The notes: generated by a model not told the origin, from the sequence alone. Positions 42,323 through 52,228 are shown, counted from the first letter of the stretch. The stretch: DNA of 64,000 nt from Capnocytophaga cynodegmi DSM 19736 (GCF_000379185.1 NZ_KB900735.1:65682-129681); one strand, 5' to 3'. Numbers and translations are program-made.

Positions 42323-43198
42323 TTACTTTCTAATGACTTCAGCTACTTTCTCTCCAATTTTTGCGGGAGAATCAACTACGTGGATACCACATTCTTTTAA
42401 TATACGTTTTTTAGCTTCGGCAGTGTCATCAGCTCCACCTACGATAGCACCAGCGTGTCCCATCGTTCTTCCTTTTGGTGCAGTTTCTCCCGCGATGAAT
42501 CCTACCACTGGTTTTTTATTTCCGTTAGCTTTAATCCAACGTGCTGCTTCAGGCTCCAACTGACCTCCAATTTCTCCAATCATCACGATGCATTCTGTTT
42601 CAGGGTCATTCATCAGTAACTCTACGGCTTCTTTAGTAGTTGTTCCAATGATTGGATCGCCTCCAATACCGATAGCAGTTGTAATGCCAAGTCCTTGACG
42701 CACAATTTGGTCGGCAGCCTCGTAGGTTAAAGTTCCTGATTTTGAAACAATACCTACATTTCCTTTTTTGAATATAAAGCCTGGCATAATACCTACTTTT
42801 GCTTCTTCAGGCGTAATTACCCCAGGGCAATTAGGTCCTACCAAACGACAATCTCTTCCTTTTATGTAATTAGCTACTCGAATCATATCAGCTACAGGGA
42901 TTCCCTCAGTAATAGTGATAACTACTTTTATTCCTGCATCGGCTGCTTCCATAATAGCATCAGCTGCAAAGGCTGGCGGAACGAAAATAATAGAAACATC
43001 GGCTCCAGTTTCTTTAACAGCTTCTTTAACAGTATTAAAAACAGGCCTTCCCAAATGAGTTTGTCCACCTTTTCCTGGCGTAATTCCTCCGACTACATTT
43101 GTTCCGTATTCAATCATTTGTTCAGCGTGAAAAGTTCCCTCACTACCTGTGAAACCTTGTACAATTATTTTTGAATTTTTATTAACTAGTACACTCAT
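42323..43198 (-). CDS. sucD: Succinyl-CoA synthetase alpha subunit
   Basis: 291 residues, complete. '[18 protein letters not shown]' CoA-binding start, '[20 protein letters not shown]', 'SGTLTYEA', and the phosphorylated histidine in '[10 protein letters not shown]' (near residue 246). It forms succinyl-CoA from succinate with the beta subunit SucC in the TCA cycle. sucC is not adjacent here, which is usual in many Flavobacteriia. Own promoter and terminator. Confidence 0.96.
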   Translation of the reverse strand: MSVLVNKNSKIIVQGFTGSEGTFHAEQMIEYGTNVVGGITPGKGGQTHLGRPVFNTVKEAVKETGADVSIIFVPPAFAADAIMEAADAGIKVVITITEGIPVADMIRVANYIKGRDCRLVGPNCPGVITPEEAKVGIMPGFIFKKGNVGIVSKSGTLTYEAADQIVRQGLGITTAIGIGGDPIIGTTTKEAVELLMNDPETECIVMIGEIGGQLEPEAARWIKANGNKKPVVGFIAGETAPKGRTMGHAGAIVGGADDTAEAKKRILKECGIHVVDSPAKIGEKVAEVIRK

Positions 43199-43221
43199 AT
43201 TCTTATGCTTTAAGTACTCAG

Positions 43222-43253
43222 CAAAACTATACTTTTTTATTGAAATTTCAAAA
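43222..43253 (-). promoter_or_regulatory. Promoter of sucD
   Basis: Minus strand TTTTG (43253-43249), 19 bp, TAGTTTTG (43229-43222), 23 bp before the ATG: full consensus. Confidence 0.7.
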
Positions 43254-43350
43254 TTATTTTTGAATAGATATTGAAAGCTAAAAAAATGATATCAATTTTG
43301 ATTTGTAAATTTCCTAAAAAGAGATGATTATGAATTGAGGTATAAAAATA

Positions 43351-43385
43351 AAAACTTTGCTGAAGTAAAATCTCAGCAAAGTTTT
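43351..43385 (-). terminator. Terminator of clpB
   Basis: AAAACTTTGCTGA / TCAGCAAAGTTTT with a 9-nt loop, 25 bp past the clpB stop; T-run on the minus strand. Confidence 0.85.
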
Positions 43386-43410
43386 GTTTCACTATTCATT
43401 TTTCAATTTT

Positions 43411-45993
43411 CTAATTTCTGAAAACTAATTGATTATCAAAGGCATCTAACAGAATGGTCTTATCTTTGTGGATGTTACCACTCAAAATTTCTTTGGATAA
43501 TCGGTTAAGTACCTCTTTTTGAAGTGTTCGTTTTACGGGACGAGCTCCAAACTGAGGGTCAAAGCCTTTTTCTGCTAAATAATCAATCGCCTGATCGGTA
43601 GCGTCGAGCAAAATATTTTCACGAGCCACCATTTTAATGATAGAACGCAATTGCAAACGTACAATGCTTCGGATATTTTCGCGAGTGAGTGGCGTAAACA
43701 TCACAATATCATCAATTCGGTTAATAAACTCAGGACGAACCGATTGCTTCAATAATTGCAAAACATCATCTTTGGCAATTTCAGTGGCTTTTTCAAGGTC
43801 GTTCGCGTATTTTTCAAAACTTTCTTGTATCAAATGGCTACCAATGTTGGAGGTCATAATGATAATGGTGTTTTTGAAATCGGCAGTACGTCCTTTGTTG
43901 TCTGTAAGTCGCCCTTCGTCAAGTACTTGTAACAGAATATTAAACGTGTCGGGGTGAGCTTTTTCGATTTCGTCCAACAAAATTACCGAATAAGGTCTTC
44001 GACGAACGGCTTCAGTAAGTTGCCCACCTTCGTCGTAGCCCACATACCCCGGAGGCGCTCCCACCAATCGGCTTACGGCGTGACGTTCTTGATATTCACT
44101 CATATCAATACGCGTCATAGCATTCTCATCGTCAAACAGATACTCCGCAAGAGCTTTGGCAAGTTCAGTTTTTCCGACCCCAGTTGTACCCAAGAAAAGG
44201 AACGAACCGATAGGCTTTTTTGGGTCTTGTAAACCTGCTTTGCTTCGGCGGATAGCATCGGAAATGGCTTCGATGGCTTCCTCTTGCCCTACGACACGTT
44301 TGTGCAGTTCGCTTTCTAATTTTAGTAATTTTTCGCGTTCGCCTTGTAACATTTTCGTTACAGGAATTCCTGTCCATTTGGCAACTACTTCGGCGATATT
44401 TTCCGATGTAACTTCTTCTTTTATAAGTGAATTTCCTTGTGCTTCGTCTAATTTTTCTTGAAGAAGTACTAATTTGTCTTGAGCTTCTTTGATTTTTCCG
44501 TAACGAAGTTCGGCTACTTTGGCATAATCGCCCTCGCGTTCAGCTTTTTCAGCTTCGAGTTTGTAATTTTCGATGGCTTCTTTAGTGATTTGCACCTCGT
44601 CAATCACATTCTTTTCACTTTGCCATTTGGCGAAAATAGCGTTTCGCTCTTCCTTCAAATTGGCTACATCGGCATAAAGCATTTTGAGTTTTTGTTCATC
44701 ATTTTCACGCTTAATGGCTTCAATTTCAATTTCTAACTGCATTATTTTTCGGTCGAGAACATCCAATTCTTCGGGTTTCGAATTGATTTCCATACGCAAT
44801 TTTGCAGCGGCTTCGTCCATTAGGTCGATGGCTTTATCGGGCAGAAAACGATTGGTTATATAACGCTCGGAGAGTTCAACGGCGGCAATGATAGCTTCGT
44901 CTTTGATGCGAACTTTGTGATGCGTTTCGTACTTTTCTTTAATTCCGCGAAGGATAGAAATAGCACTTTCTGTATCGGGTTCTTCTACCATAACTTTCTG
45001 AAAACGACGTTCTAAGGCTTTGTCTTTTTCGAAATATTTTTGATATTCGTCCAATGTTGTAGCTCCGATTGCACGTAATTCGCCTCGAGCCAAAGCAGGT
45101 TTGAGAATGTTGGCAGCGTCCATTGCTCCTTCGCCACCACCAGCACCCACAAGCGTATGGATTTCATCAATGAAAAGAATGATATTTCCGTCTGACGAAG
45201 TAACTTCTTTTACAACGGATTTTAGTCGTTCTTCAAATTCGCCTTTGTATTTCGCACCTGCAATTAAGGCACCCATATCTAAAGAATAGATGGATTTATC
45301 TTTCAGATTTTCAGGAACATCTCCTTGAACAATACGATGAGCTAATCCTTCGGCGATTGCAGTTTTTCCTACCCCAGGTTCTCCTACGAGCATTGGGTTG
45401 TTTTTGGTTCGTCGAGAAAGGATTTGCAATACACGACGGATTTCCTCATCACGCCCAATCACGGGATCAAGTTTGCCACTATCCGCCATTTGGTTGAGGT
45501 TTTTTGCATATTTGTTGAGCGAATTGTAGGTTTCTTCTGCGGAAGCCGAAGTTACGCGTTCACCTTTACGCAATTCCTGAATGGCTTTTTCAAGGTCTTT
45601 TTCTTTAACACCTTGGTCTTTAAGAGATTGTCCTATCTTGCTGTTTGACTTAAAGATAGCTAAAATTAAATGCTCGATAGAAACGTATTCGTCATTCATT
45701 TTTTTGGCGATGTTTGCCGCCTCGTTGAGCATTGTATTTGCTTCGCGTGAGAGCGACATTTGTCCGCCACTAACCTTTGGAAAACTTTGTAAGGCAGTTT
45801 CTAACACTTTTGAGAGTTGCTCTCTGTTGATATTCAGTTTTTTAAGTAAGAAAGGCAATACGTTTTGGTCAACTTCTTCAATGGCTTTGAAAAAGTGTTC
45901 GTTTTGCAATTCTTGATGTCCGTAACTTTGAGCAATTTGCTGGGCCCGTTGTACAGCTTCTTGTGATTTGATGGTATAATTGTTAAAATTCAT
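43411..45993 (-). CDS. clpB: ATP-dependent disaggregase ClpB
   Basis: 860 residues from ATG 45993 ('[15 protein letters not shown]'); a longer frame from 46032 adds 13 unlike residues. Two Clp_N repeats, AAA+ domain 1 with Walker A 'GEPGVGKTA' and 'LFIDEIHTL', a coiled-coil middle domain (about residues 400-520, '[15 protein letters not shown]'), AAA+ domain 2 with '[10 protein letters not shown]' and '[10 protein letters not shown]', and the C-terminal D2-small domain. It unfolds aggregated protein with DnaK. No ClpP-binding loop, as expected. Upstream a repeated TGAC-N5-GTC motif may give stress control. Confidence 0.97.
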   Translation of the reverse strand: MNFNNYTIKSQEAVQRAQQIAQSYGHQELQNEHFFKAIEEVDQNVLPFLLKKLNINREQLSKVLETALQSFPKVSGGQMSLSREANTMLNEAANIAKKMNDEYVSIEHLILAIFKSNSKIGQSLKDQGVKEKDLEKAIQELRKGERVTSASAEETYNSLNKYAKNLNQMADSGKLDPVIGRDEEIRRVLQILSRRTKNNPMLVGEPGVGKTAIAEGLAHRIVQGDVPENLKDKSIYSLDMGALIAGAKYKGEFEERLKSVVKEVTSSDGNIILFIDEIHTLVGAGGGEGAMDAANILKPALARGELRAIGATTLDEYQKYFEKDKALERRFQKVMVEEPDTESAISILRGIKEKYETHHKVRIKDEAIIAAVELSERYITNRFLPDKAIDLMDEAAAKLRMEINSKPEELDVLDRKIMQLEIEIEAIKRENDEQKLKMLYADVANLKEERNAIFAKWQSEKNVIDEVQITKEAIENYKLEAEKAEREGDYAKVAELRYGKIKEAQDKLVLLQEKLDEAQGNSLIKEEVTSENIAEVVAKWTGIPVTKMLQGEREKLLKLESELHKRVVGQEEAIEAISDAIRRSKAGLQDPKKPIGSFLFLGTTGVGKTELAKALAEYLFDDENAMTRIDMSEYQERHAVSRLVGAPPGYVGYDEGGQLTEAVRRRPYSVILLDEIEKAHPDTFNILLQVLDEGRLTDNKGRTADFKNTIIIMTSNIGSHLIQESFEKYANDLEKATEIAKDDVLQLLKQSVRPEFINRIDDIVMFTPLTRENIRSIVRLQLRSIIKMVARENILLDATDQAIDYLAEKGFDPQFGARPVKRTLQKEVLNRLSKEILSGNIHKDKTILLDAFDNQLVFRN

Positions 45994-46054
45994 AGTCCTA
46001 ATGTTTTTGTGTGTTCGCTCAAGTAAAGTCAATTTTTATACCATTAAAAAATAA

Positions 46055-46187
46055 ATGACTTTTTGTCTTATTTCTAAATTGATAGCTTAATATATTGAAA
46101 GTAATTTTTATTTTAGATATCTGTTTAATAGTGTTTTATTTAGGTTGTTCTTTTTGTTAAGAATTGTTTTAATGATGACTTTTTGTC
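46055..46187. promoter_or_regulatory. Two copies of ATGACTTTTTGTC between clpB and the thioredoxin gene
   Basis: The 13-bp sequence occurs at 46055-46067 and 46175-46187, 120 bp apart. The second is a full palindrome TGAC-TTTTT-GTCA (46176-46188), the first has one mismatch. They lie in the 252-bp divergent gap between clpB and the TlpA-like gene and could be regulator binding sites, for example for heat shock; this is inference. Confidence 0.45.
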
Positions 46188-46192
46188 AGTTT

Positions 46193-46225
46193 TTTGTTTT
46201 TATTTCTGATATTGTACTAACTTTG
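46193..46225 (+). promoter_or_regulatory. Promoter of the TlpA-like gene
   Basis: TTTG (46193-46196), 21 bp, TAACTTTG (46218-46225), 20 bp before ATG 46246. It lies right after the second palindrome. Confidence 0.65.
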
Positions 46226-46245
46226 CCAGAAAAGGATTATACATT

Positions 46246-47178
46246 ATGAATAAAATGGGAGATTTTCGTAGGTTGATATTAGGAGTTTTAGTTTGTGTAG
46301 CAACTTTTGGGATAATATTTTTGTTAGCAAGATTTATTGAGATACACAAAATAAGAACATTGAAGTGGATTCCTATACTAATGACTTGTTTGGGATTTTA
46401 CTTTGCCGGACGCATTAATCAAAAAACTAGATTGTCTCTTTTACCTTTTTTACTTGTAGGACTTTTTGCTTTCGTTCCGTTAAAATTTTTTTACATTCCG
46501 TTCGTTTTTGTCTTGATTTTGTGTGCTGTATTGGCTTTGCTACTTTCGCGAAAAAAAATTCTACCAAAAACACGTTTCCTGTTTTTGATTCCTCTGTTAG
46601 GAATTTTTGGATATTTTTTATTTTCACAACCATTGATAATCAGAAAGAAAGGCTTTTCCGTAGATGAAATGGGAAATTTGCATAATGTGATGGTTTTGTG
46701 GGATTTCAGAGAGTCATCACCTACGAAGTTACCTCAATATACATTTAAAAATTTAGAAGGAAAAGATGTGCAACTTTCTGATTTTGAAGGTAAAAATGTG
46801 TATGTGACTTTTTGGGCTACTTGGTGTGGACCTTGCAAGGCTGAAAAGCCAAGACTTGAGGAAATTAAGGCAATGTTTAAAAATGACGAAAATCTTATCT
46901 TTATAGATATTTCCTTAGATACCAATCGTTCCTCGTGGGAAAAATTTATATCAGAACAAAATCCTGCTGGAATTCAGTTGAATTCAATTGATGAGAGGCA
47001 AACGAGAGAGGCTTTTCGGATAGCGGGAATTCCTCATAATATCCTGATAAGTAAAGATGGTTATTATAAAAGTTTTAGTCGTCCTACCAGAATTACAGAA
47101 AATCAGTTAGAAATGCTTAAAAGTTCTGAAAAAATAGATGATTATGTGAAAACTACTACAAAATATTTTGAAAATTAA
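46246..47178 (+). CDS. Membrane-anchored TlpA/ResA-like thiol-disulfide oxidoreductase
   Basis: 310 residues. Four to five membrane helices in residues 10-130, then a periplasmic thioredoxin-like domain. The active site is 'ATWCGPCK' with C194 and C197. 'PHNILISKDG' contains the cis-Pro region. Proteins of this type reduce or exchange disulfides in the periplasm, for instance in cytochrome c maturation. The extra N-terminal membrane domain is unusual for plain TlpA, which has one helix, and could bring electrons across the membrane; not proven. Confidence 0.85.
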   Translation: MNKMGDFRRLILGVLVCVATFGIIFLLARFIEIHKIRTLKWIPILMTCLGFYFAGRINQKTRLSLLPFLLVGLFAFVPLKFFYIPFVFVLILCAVLALLLSRKKILPKTRFLFLIPLLGIFGYFLFSQPLIIRKKGFSVDEMGNLHNVMVLWDFRESSPTKLPQYTFKNLEGKDVQLSDFEGKNVYVTFWATWCGPCKAEKPRLEEIKAMFKNDENLIFIDISLDTNRSSWEKFISEQNPAGIQLNSIDERQTREAFRIAGIPHNILISKDGYYKSFSRPTRITENQLEMLKSSEKIDDYVKTTTKYFEN

Positions 47179-47237
47179 TAAATAAAATTTATATTTGTCA
47201 AAATAAATCCTAAAAAAATAACTGAAAAATTATCTAA

Positions 47238-48497
47238 ATGAATTTTGATAGAATCAATGAAAAGCTCTCCATTTTGGCAGATGCTGCCAAGTACGATGTG
47301 TCTTGTTCTTCAAGTGGAGGTAATAGAAAAAACACTAAAGGAGGATTGGGAAATTCCTCCTTTTCAGGGATTTGCCACACTTATACGGAAGATGGAAGAT
47401 GTGTATCTTTACTGAAAATTTTACTTACAAATCATTGCATTTACGATTGTATTTATTGCGTTTCACGAAAAAGCAATGATATTAAACGAGCTGCTTTTAC
47501 TGTGGAAGAAGTGGTGGATTTAACAATTAATTTTTACAGGAGAAATTATATTGAAGGTTTGTTCTTAAGTTCAGGAATTTTCAAAAATCCTGATTATACA
47601 ATGGAGCGTTTGGTACGAGTTGCAAAGGAACTCAGATTGACGCAGAAATTTAATGGATACATACATCTGAAAACTATTCCGGGAGCTTCTGAAGAGTTGC
47701 TACTTGAGGCGGGTTTGTATGCCGATAGATTAAGTATAAATCTTGAAATTCCGACAGTTTCAGGACTAAAACTTCTCGCTCCAGACAAAAATCATCAAGA
47801 AATGATGAAACCAATGGATTTCGTGAAAAATGAAATCGTTCGTCATAAAACGGAAAAGAAAATAATCAAATCAACTCCCAAATATGCACCAGCAGGACAA
47901 AGCAGTCAGTTTATAATTGGAGCGGCTGGTGAAAATGACATTCAAATAATACGAAGTGCTGATTATTTCTATAAAAAATTCAATCTGAAACGCGTTTATT
48001 ATTCTGGTTATGTTCCTGTAGTTCAAGATAATCGATTACCAGCCATTTCTACACCTGTGCCTATGGTTCGGGAAAATCGCTTGTATCAAGCTGATTGGTT
48101 AATGCGTTTTTATGGGTTCGAAGCACAGGAAATACTTGACCCTAAAAGTCCTTTTTTGGATTTGGAAATTGATCCAAAATTGGCTTGGGCATTAAGGAAT
48201 ATAGATAAGTTTCCTGTAAATCTGCAAGTTGCTCCATTGGAAATGATACTTCGAGTACCTGGAATAGGACAAATTTCAGCCAGAAAAATAATCAATGCAC
48301 GGAGATTTCAAATCATTGGAATAGAACATTTGAAAAAAATGGGAGTAGCTGTTAATAGAGCTAAGTTTTTTATTGATTTTCAGACGACAAATCCTTTCTT
48401 AAAGCATTTGGATAAAATATCTTTACGTCAAATTATTCTGAAAGATTCACAATCAAAATACAGAAAAGATTTTTCGCAACAATTGAGTTTATTCTGA
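47238..48497 (+). CDS. Radical SAM protein of the DNA modification/repair-linked family (TIGR03916-like)
   Basis: 419 residues. The radical SAM cluster motif C67-x3-C71-x2-C74 is in 'NHCIYDCIYCVSR'. A C-terminal helix-hairpin-helix 'VPGIGQISARKIINAR' (near residue 345) suggests nucleic acid binding. The family is known from genomes as an uncharacterised protein always next to a DUF4130 partner, sometimes fused to a uracil-DNA glycosylase-like domain. The partner follows here with TGATG stop-start overlap. Reaction unknown. Confidence 0.88.
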   Translation: MNFDRINEKLSILADAAKYDVSCSSSGGNRKNTKGGLGNSSFSGICHTYTEDGRCVSLLKILLTNHCIYDCIYCVSRKSNDIKRAAFTVEEVVDLTINFYRRNYIEGLFLSSGIFKNPDYTMERLVRVAKELRLTQKFNGYIHLKTIPGASEELLLEAGLYADRLSINLEIPTVSGLKLLAPDKNHQEMMKPMDFVKNEIVRHKTEKKIIKSTPKYAPAGQSSQFIIGAAGENDIQIIRSADYFYKKFNLKRVYYSGYVPVVQDNRLPAISTPVPMVRENRLYQADWLMRFYGFEAQEILDPKSPFLDLEIDPKLAWALRNIDKFPVNLQVAPLEMILRVPGIGQISARKIINARRFQIIGIEHLKKMGVAVNRAKFFIDFQTTNPFLKHLDKISLRQIILKDSQSKYRKDFSQQLSLF

Positions 48498-49255
48498 TGA
48501 TACAACTGATTTACGATGGTAGTTTTGAAGGGCTACTCACTGCTGTTTTTGAAGTGTTTGAGTACAAGTATAATGATGTGAATATTGTTTCAAATCAGTT
48601 TGTTATATCACATTTATTTGCTGAAAAACATCTTGTTGTTACCAATGTGGAAAAAGCAGAACGTGTTATAAAAGGTGTTGAAAAATATGCTGACAGAACG
48701 GCTGTTAAGATGTTGCTTTTGGTTTTCCTGTCAGAAAATAATTCGCGAGAAAATCTGATATTCTATGCTATAAAATACCTTGTACAAGAAAAAAGAAATA
48801 TTTTCCAAAATTTTGCTGATAGTCACATAATGCAAATTTCAAAAATTGTAAAATCCGTAAAAAGGGAAAAGCATCGTATGGAGGCTTTTGTTCGTTTTCA
48901 GAAACTTCAGGATTCTTCTTTTTACGCCCACATAGCTCCTGATTTTGATGTACTTCCCTTAATTGCTCCACATTTCAAAAATCGTTATTCTTCTCAAAAA
49001 TGGATGATTTACGATTTGCACAGAAATTATGGTATATTCTATGATTTGCAACAGATTGATTTTTTCATCCCTGATGAACAAATGAAAAAAAATCTTCACA
49101 ATCCGTCATCACTTCTACACGAAAAAGAACGAAATTACGAACTGCTTTGGAAAAATTATTTTGATAGTACCAATATAAAAGAGCGAAAAAATAAAAAATT
49201 ACACTTACAACATCTTCCTAAAAGATATTGGAAATACCTCACGGAAAAAAAGTAA
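48497..49255 (+). CDS. DUF4130-type probable DNA metabolism protein (TIGR03915-like), radical SAM partner
   Basis: 252 residues. 'IQLIYDGSFEGLLTAVFE' at the N-terminus and 'MEAFVRFQ', 'FYAHIAPDFDVLPLIAPHFKNRY' and 'WMIYDLHRNYGIFYD' in the centre are family hallmarks. Its ATG shares one base with the stop of the radical SAM gene, so both are translationally coupled. In other bacteria the same protein can carry a C-terminal uracil-DNA glycosylase-like domain; it is absent here. Biochemical role unknown. Confidence 0.87.
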   Translation: MIQLIYDGSFEGLLTAVFEVFEYKYNDVNIVSNQFVISHLFAEKHLVVTNVEKAERVIKGVEKYADRTAVKMLLLVFLSENNSRENLIFYAIKYLVQEKRNIFQNFADSHIMQISKIVKSVKREKHRMEAFVRFQKLQDSSFYAHIAPDFDVLPLIAPHFKNRYSSQKWMIYDLHRNYGIFYDLQQIDFFIPDEQMKKNLHNPSSLLHEKERNYELLWKNYFDSTNIKERKNKKLHLQHLPKRYWKYLTEKK

Positions 49256-49258
49256 TTT

Positions 49259-49891
49259 TTACAAAAGCTCAATACTATTTCTGTTGAGTTTTATTTTTTG
49301 TTCTCTTTCAAGAAGTTTTAATAATCTGGAAATAACAACACGCGAACTATTGAGCTCCCCAGCAATTTCTTGATGCGTTTTATTGATTATGTTTGAATTT
49401 TCAACTTTACTTCGTTCCGAAAGGTAATTGTACAAACGTTCGTTCATATTCATAAATGCTATATTGTCTATAGCAGAAAGCAATTCTTCAAAGCGATTGT
49501 TGTAACTTTCAAAAATAAATGTTCGCCAACTTCTGTATTTTCCTGACCATTCTTCCATTTTTTGAACAGGAATCATTGCTACAATTCCGTCAGTTTCAGC
49601 AATAGCTCGAATTTTACTTTTTTTGTTTCCAGAACTGCAATTCAAGGTCATAGCACAAGTATTACCTCTTTCAACAAAATAAAGCAATAACTCACCAATG
49701 TCGAAATCTCTTCGCATAACTTTGATAGTTCCGCATAAAATTAGAGGTATCGACTTGATATATGCGTCTATGTCCATCAGTACATCGTCTTGCTTAAATT
49801 CCACGAAGTGAGATACTTCAACTATTTCAGAAATTAATTCTTCTTCAAAAATATGGCTGTAAGCTTTTGTAACAAGCTCTTTGTAAGTCAT
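49259..49891 (-). CDS. Crp/Fnr-family transcription regulator
   Basis: 210 residues. An N-terminal cyclic-nucleotide-binding fold (residues ~20-120, 'ILCGTIKVMRRD', 'LLLYFVERGNTCAMTLNCS') without the FNR cysteine cluster, a long dimer helix, and the Crp HTH 'KTHQEIAGELNSSRVVISRLLKLL' region at 169-192. It lies downstream of the split YeeE/YedE transporter on the same strand. A palindrome at the transporter promoter is its likely target. The signal is unknown; sulfur or persulfide is plausible from context. Confidence 0.88.
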   Translation of the reverse strand: MTYKELVTKAYSHIFEEELISEIVEVSHFVEFKQDDVLMDIDAYIKSIPLILCGTIKVMRRDFDIGELLLYFVERGNTCAMTLNCSSGNKKSKIRAIAETDGIVAMIPVQKMEEWSGKYRSWRTFIFESYNNRFEELLSAIDNIAFMNMNERLYNYLSERSKVENSNIINKTHQEIAGELNSSRVVISRLLKLLEREQKIKLNRNSIELL

Positions 49892-49986
49892 TTTATCAAT
49901 AATTTATTTTGATTTTCTATTTTTGTTTAAAAAGATAGAAAATTTGAATGTACAAAATTATGATATTTGTTCGACAAAAACGACGA

Positions 49987-50409
49987 TTAATGAGGTAATT
50001 TATCTTTAAAAACTCCGTACAGATAAGTCCCAATTAAGGCTCCGATAATGGCAATCAAGATAGACCAAACACCAGCTCCTAATAATACAAACATAGGTCC
50101 TGGACAAGCACCGACTAATGCCCAACCCAATCCGAAGAAAGTTCCTCCGATAAGATAACGAGCAATTTTTCTTTCTTTAGGTTGAATAACAATGGGGTTA
50201 CCTTCAAAATCTTTTTCGCCTGTTCGTTTTATCCATTGAATTCCTAATATTCCAATGACTAAGGCTCCTCCAATAAATCCGTACATATGAAACGATTGGA
50301 AGTGAAACATTTCATAAATTCTGAACCAAGAAGCAGTTTCAGTTTTGTACATTATGATTCCAAAAATAATTCCTAAAGATATGTAAATCAGATTTTTCAT
50401 TTTATCCAA
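49987..50409 (-). CDS. YeeE/YedE-type sulfur transporter, second half
   Basis: 140 residues, four membrane helices. 'GWALVGACPGPMFVLLGAG' (residues ~97-115) carries the cysteine of the YeeE/YedE (TsuA) family. Full-length TsuA takes up thiosulfate; in Bacteroidota it is often split in two short proteins. Overlaps the first half by 8 bp, so the two are made together. Confidence 0.85.
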   Translation of the reverse strand: MDKMKNLIYISLGIIFGIIMYKTETASWFRIYEMFHFQSFHMYGFIGGALVIGILGIQWIKRTGEKDFEGNPIVIQPKERKIARYLIGGTFFGLGWALVGACPGPMFVLLGAGVWSILIAIIGALIGTYLYGVFKDKLPH

Positions 50410-50953
50410 AAATTAAAGGTAGTAAAAAGTGAGACATTATGAGACCTCCAATAAAGAAGCCTATCACGGCAATTAATGAACCAAGTTGTAAGTCACTTAA
50501 TCCTGAAATGGCGTGTCCTGATGTGCAGCCTCCAGCGTAACGCGTTCCAAAACCAATAAGTAAACCTCCAACAAGTAAAATTATTATATTTTTTACAGAT
50601 AACTCATTGAAAAGTTCTGATGGAGAGTACATTGTACCCGCACTATTAAAACCAAGTTGTTTCAATTCAATAATCGTTTGTTCAGAAATTTCGGGAACGT
50701 GGTTATCCGACAGGAAGTGGAAAGCAATTGCTCCTCCCAAAATTGACCCTACTAAAAATAATAGATTCCATCGTTGGGCTTTCCAATCAAAATTGAAAAA
50801 ACTACACGATTTCCCAGCTCCCATTGCAGAACAAAGCGTTCTGAAGTTGGAGGAAAATCCGAAACTTTTCCCTAATAGAATAAGTAAAATCATTAGTAAA
50901 CCAATTAGGGGACCTCCTATATACCAAGGCCAAGGCTGTAAAATCCATTCCAT
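50402..50953 (-). CDS. YeeE/YedE-type sulfur transporter, first half
   Basis: 183 residues, five membrane helices. 'GTRYAGGCTSGHAISGLSDLQ' (residues ~138-158) has the conserved GGCTSGH motif with the cysteine that handles thiosulfate or another sulfur species in TsuA. The N-terminal part also has 'CSAMGAGKSCSF'. The gene leads the transporter/Crp-Fnr cluster and has a promoter with a regulator-like palindrome. Confidence 0.87.
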   Translation of the reverse strand: MEWILQPWPWYIGGPLIGLLMILLILLGKSFGFSSNFRTLCSAMGAGKSCSFFNFDWKAQRWNLLFLVGSILGGAIAFHFLSDNHVPEISEQTIIELKQLGFNSAGTMYSPSELFNELSVKNIIILLVGGLLIGFGTRYAGGCTSGHAISGLSDLQLGSLIAVIGFFIGGLIMSHFLLPLIFG

Positions 50954-50982
50954 AAAAAGTATATTTTGTATTTAATTGGGGG

Positions 50983-51027
50983 CAAAAGTAATATATCAAT
51001 AACAATGATTTTGTAACAAAGGTTACA
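50983..51027 (-). promoter_or_regulatory. Transporter promoter with Crp/Fnr-type palindrome
   Basis: Minus strand -7 box TACTTTTG (50990-50983), 30 bp before the ATG, without a good -33 element. A perfect palindrome TGTAAC-AAAG-GTTACA (51012-51027) is centred about 42 bp upstream of the expected start, the position of class II Crp/Fnr activators, which contact sigma and replace the -35 region. Confidence 0.65.
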
Positions 51028-51073
51028 TAAAGTAGAATAAAACGTGAAAATGAGTAATTGTCAAAGATTTTAC

Positions 51074-51081
51074 TATTTTTG
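51074..51081 (+). promoter_or_regulatory. -7 box before the CapA-like gene
   Basis: TATTTTTG fits TAnnTTTG, 15 bp before ATG 51097. It lies inside the reading frame that begins with TTG at 51058, so that longer start is rejected. Confidence 0.45.
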
Positions 51082-51096
51082 CGAAAAAAATCTGTA

Positions 51097-52191
51097 ATGA
51101 GACAAATATTTTTTTTACTATTTTCAATTTTTATTTTCGAAGTCAAAGCTCAACAATCGGGCAATACAATGTCTCTTTTGTTTATGGGAGATGTAATGGG
51201 ACATAGTCCGCAAATTGATGGTGCGTATAATCCTGAAACAAAAACCTATGATTATCAGCCTGTTTTTGAAAAAGTAAAACATTTTTTTCAAAAGGTTGAT
51301 TTTGCTATTGCCAACTTGGAAGTGACCTTAGCAGGAAAACCCTATAAAGGATATCCACAATTTTCATCACCTGATGCTTTGGCGGTTGCTTGTAAAGAAA
51401 GCGGAATAGATGTGTTTGTTACGGCAAATAATCATTCGTGTGATAGGGGGAAGGAAGGAATTATCAGGACTTTAAATGTATTGGATTCACTTGAAATAGC
51501 TCATACAGGAACTTTCCGAAATCAGGAAGATTTCGATAAAAACAATCTCTTGATTTTATCAAAAAATGGAATAAGTGTTGGAATTTTAAACTATACTTAT
51601 GGTACAAATGGCTTACCTATTCCTGAATCTACTATAGTGAATTTAATTGATTTAGAGCGAATTAAGTTAGATGTAGAAAAGGCAAAAGAGCAAAATCTTG
51701 ATAAACTAATCGTGGTGATTCATTGGGGAGTAGAATATCAGCAAAAACAGAATAAAAAACAAGAGGACATTACGAATTTCTTATTTGAAAATGGAGTAGA
51801 TGTTATCATTGGTGGACATCCGCACGTTTTGCAACCGATGTACTACACTCCAATGACGAGTTTGCATAACGAGCGTCTGGTGGTATATTCTTTAGGAAAT
51901 TTTATTTCAAATCAAAGAAAAAGTCCTTGTGATGGTGGAGCTATGTTTGAGATAACATTTTTTAAAGATGGACAAACAACTCAAATAATAGATAAAGGTT
52001 ATCATTTGGTTTGGGTAAATAAAACTCAGAAAATCAATGGTAAACATCATCTTTTTGAAATACTTCCGTGTAAAGAATATGAGATGGATAATTTTAAGGA
52101 TTTAGATAAAAAAACAATTGATTCAATGAATATTTTTATTGAAAACTCACGAAATTTATTTAAAAATAATATTTTAGTGAAAGAAAAATAG
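51097..52191 (+). CDS. CapA-family (PGA_cap) metallophosphoesterase-like secreted protein
   Basis: 364 residues from ATG 51097, with a signal peptide ending 'VKAQ'. The PGA_cap domain shows 'LFMGDVMGHSP', 'ANLEVTLAG', 'VTANNHSCDRG', 'VVIHWGVEY', 'IIGGHPHVLQPM' and 'YSLGNFISNQ', a metal site of the calcineurin phosphoesterase fold. CapA/PgsA members take part in poly-γ-glutamate capsule synthesis in Bacillus; in Bacteroidota the role is unknown and no other pgs genes are near. Confidence 0.88.
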   Translation: MRQIFFLLFSIFIFEVKAQQSGNTMSLLFMGDVMGHSPQIDGAYNPETKTYDYQPVFEKVKHFFQKVDFAIANLEVTLAGKPYKGYPQFSSPDALAVACKESGIDVFVTANNHSCDRGKEGIIRTLNVLDSLEIAHTGTFRNQEDFDKNNLLILSKNGISVGILNYTYGTNGLPIPESTIVNLIDLERIKLDVEKAKEQNLDKLIVVIHWGVEYQQKQNKKQEDITNFLFENGVDVIIGGHPHVLQPMYYTPMTSLHNERLVVYSLGNFISNQRKSPCDGGAMFEITFFKDGQTTQIIDKGYHLVWVNKTQKINGKHHLFEILPCKEYEMDNFKDLDKKTIDSMNIFIENSRNLFKNNILVKEK

Positions 52192-52228
52192 AATTTTATT
52201 ATGTTAAGTTTATTGAAAAATAAGATAT

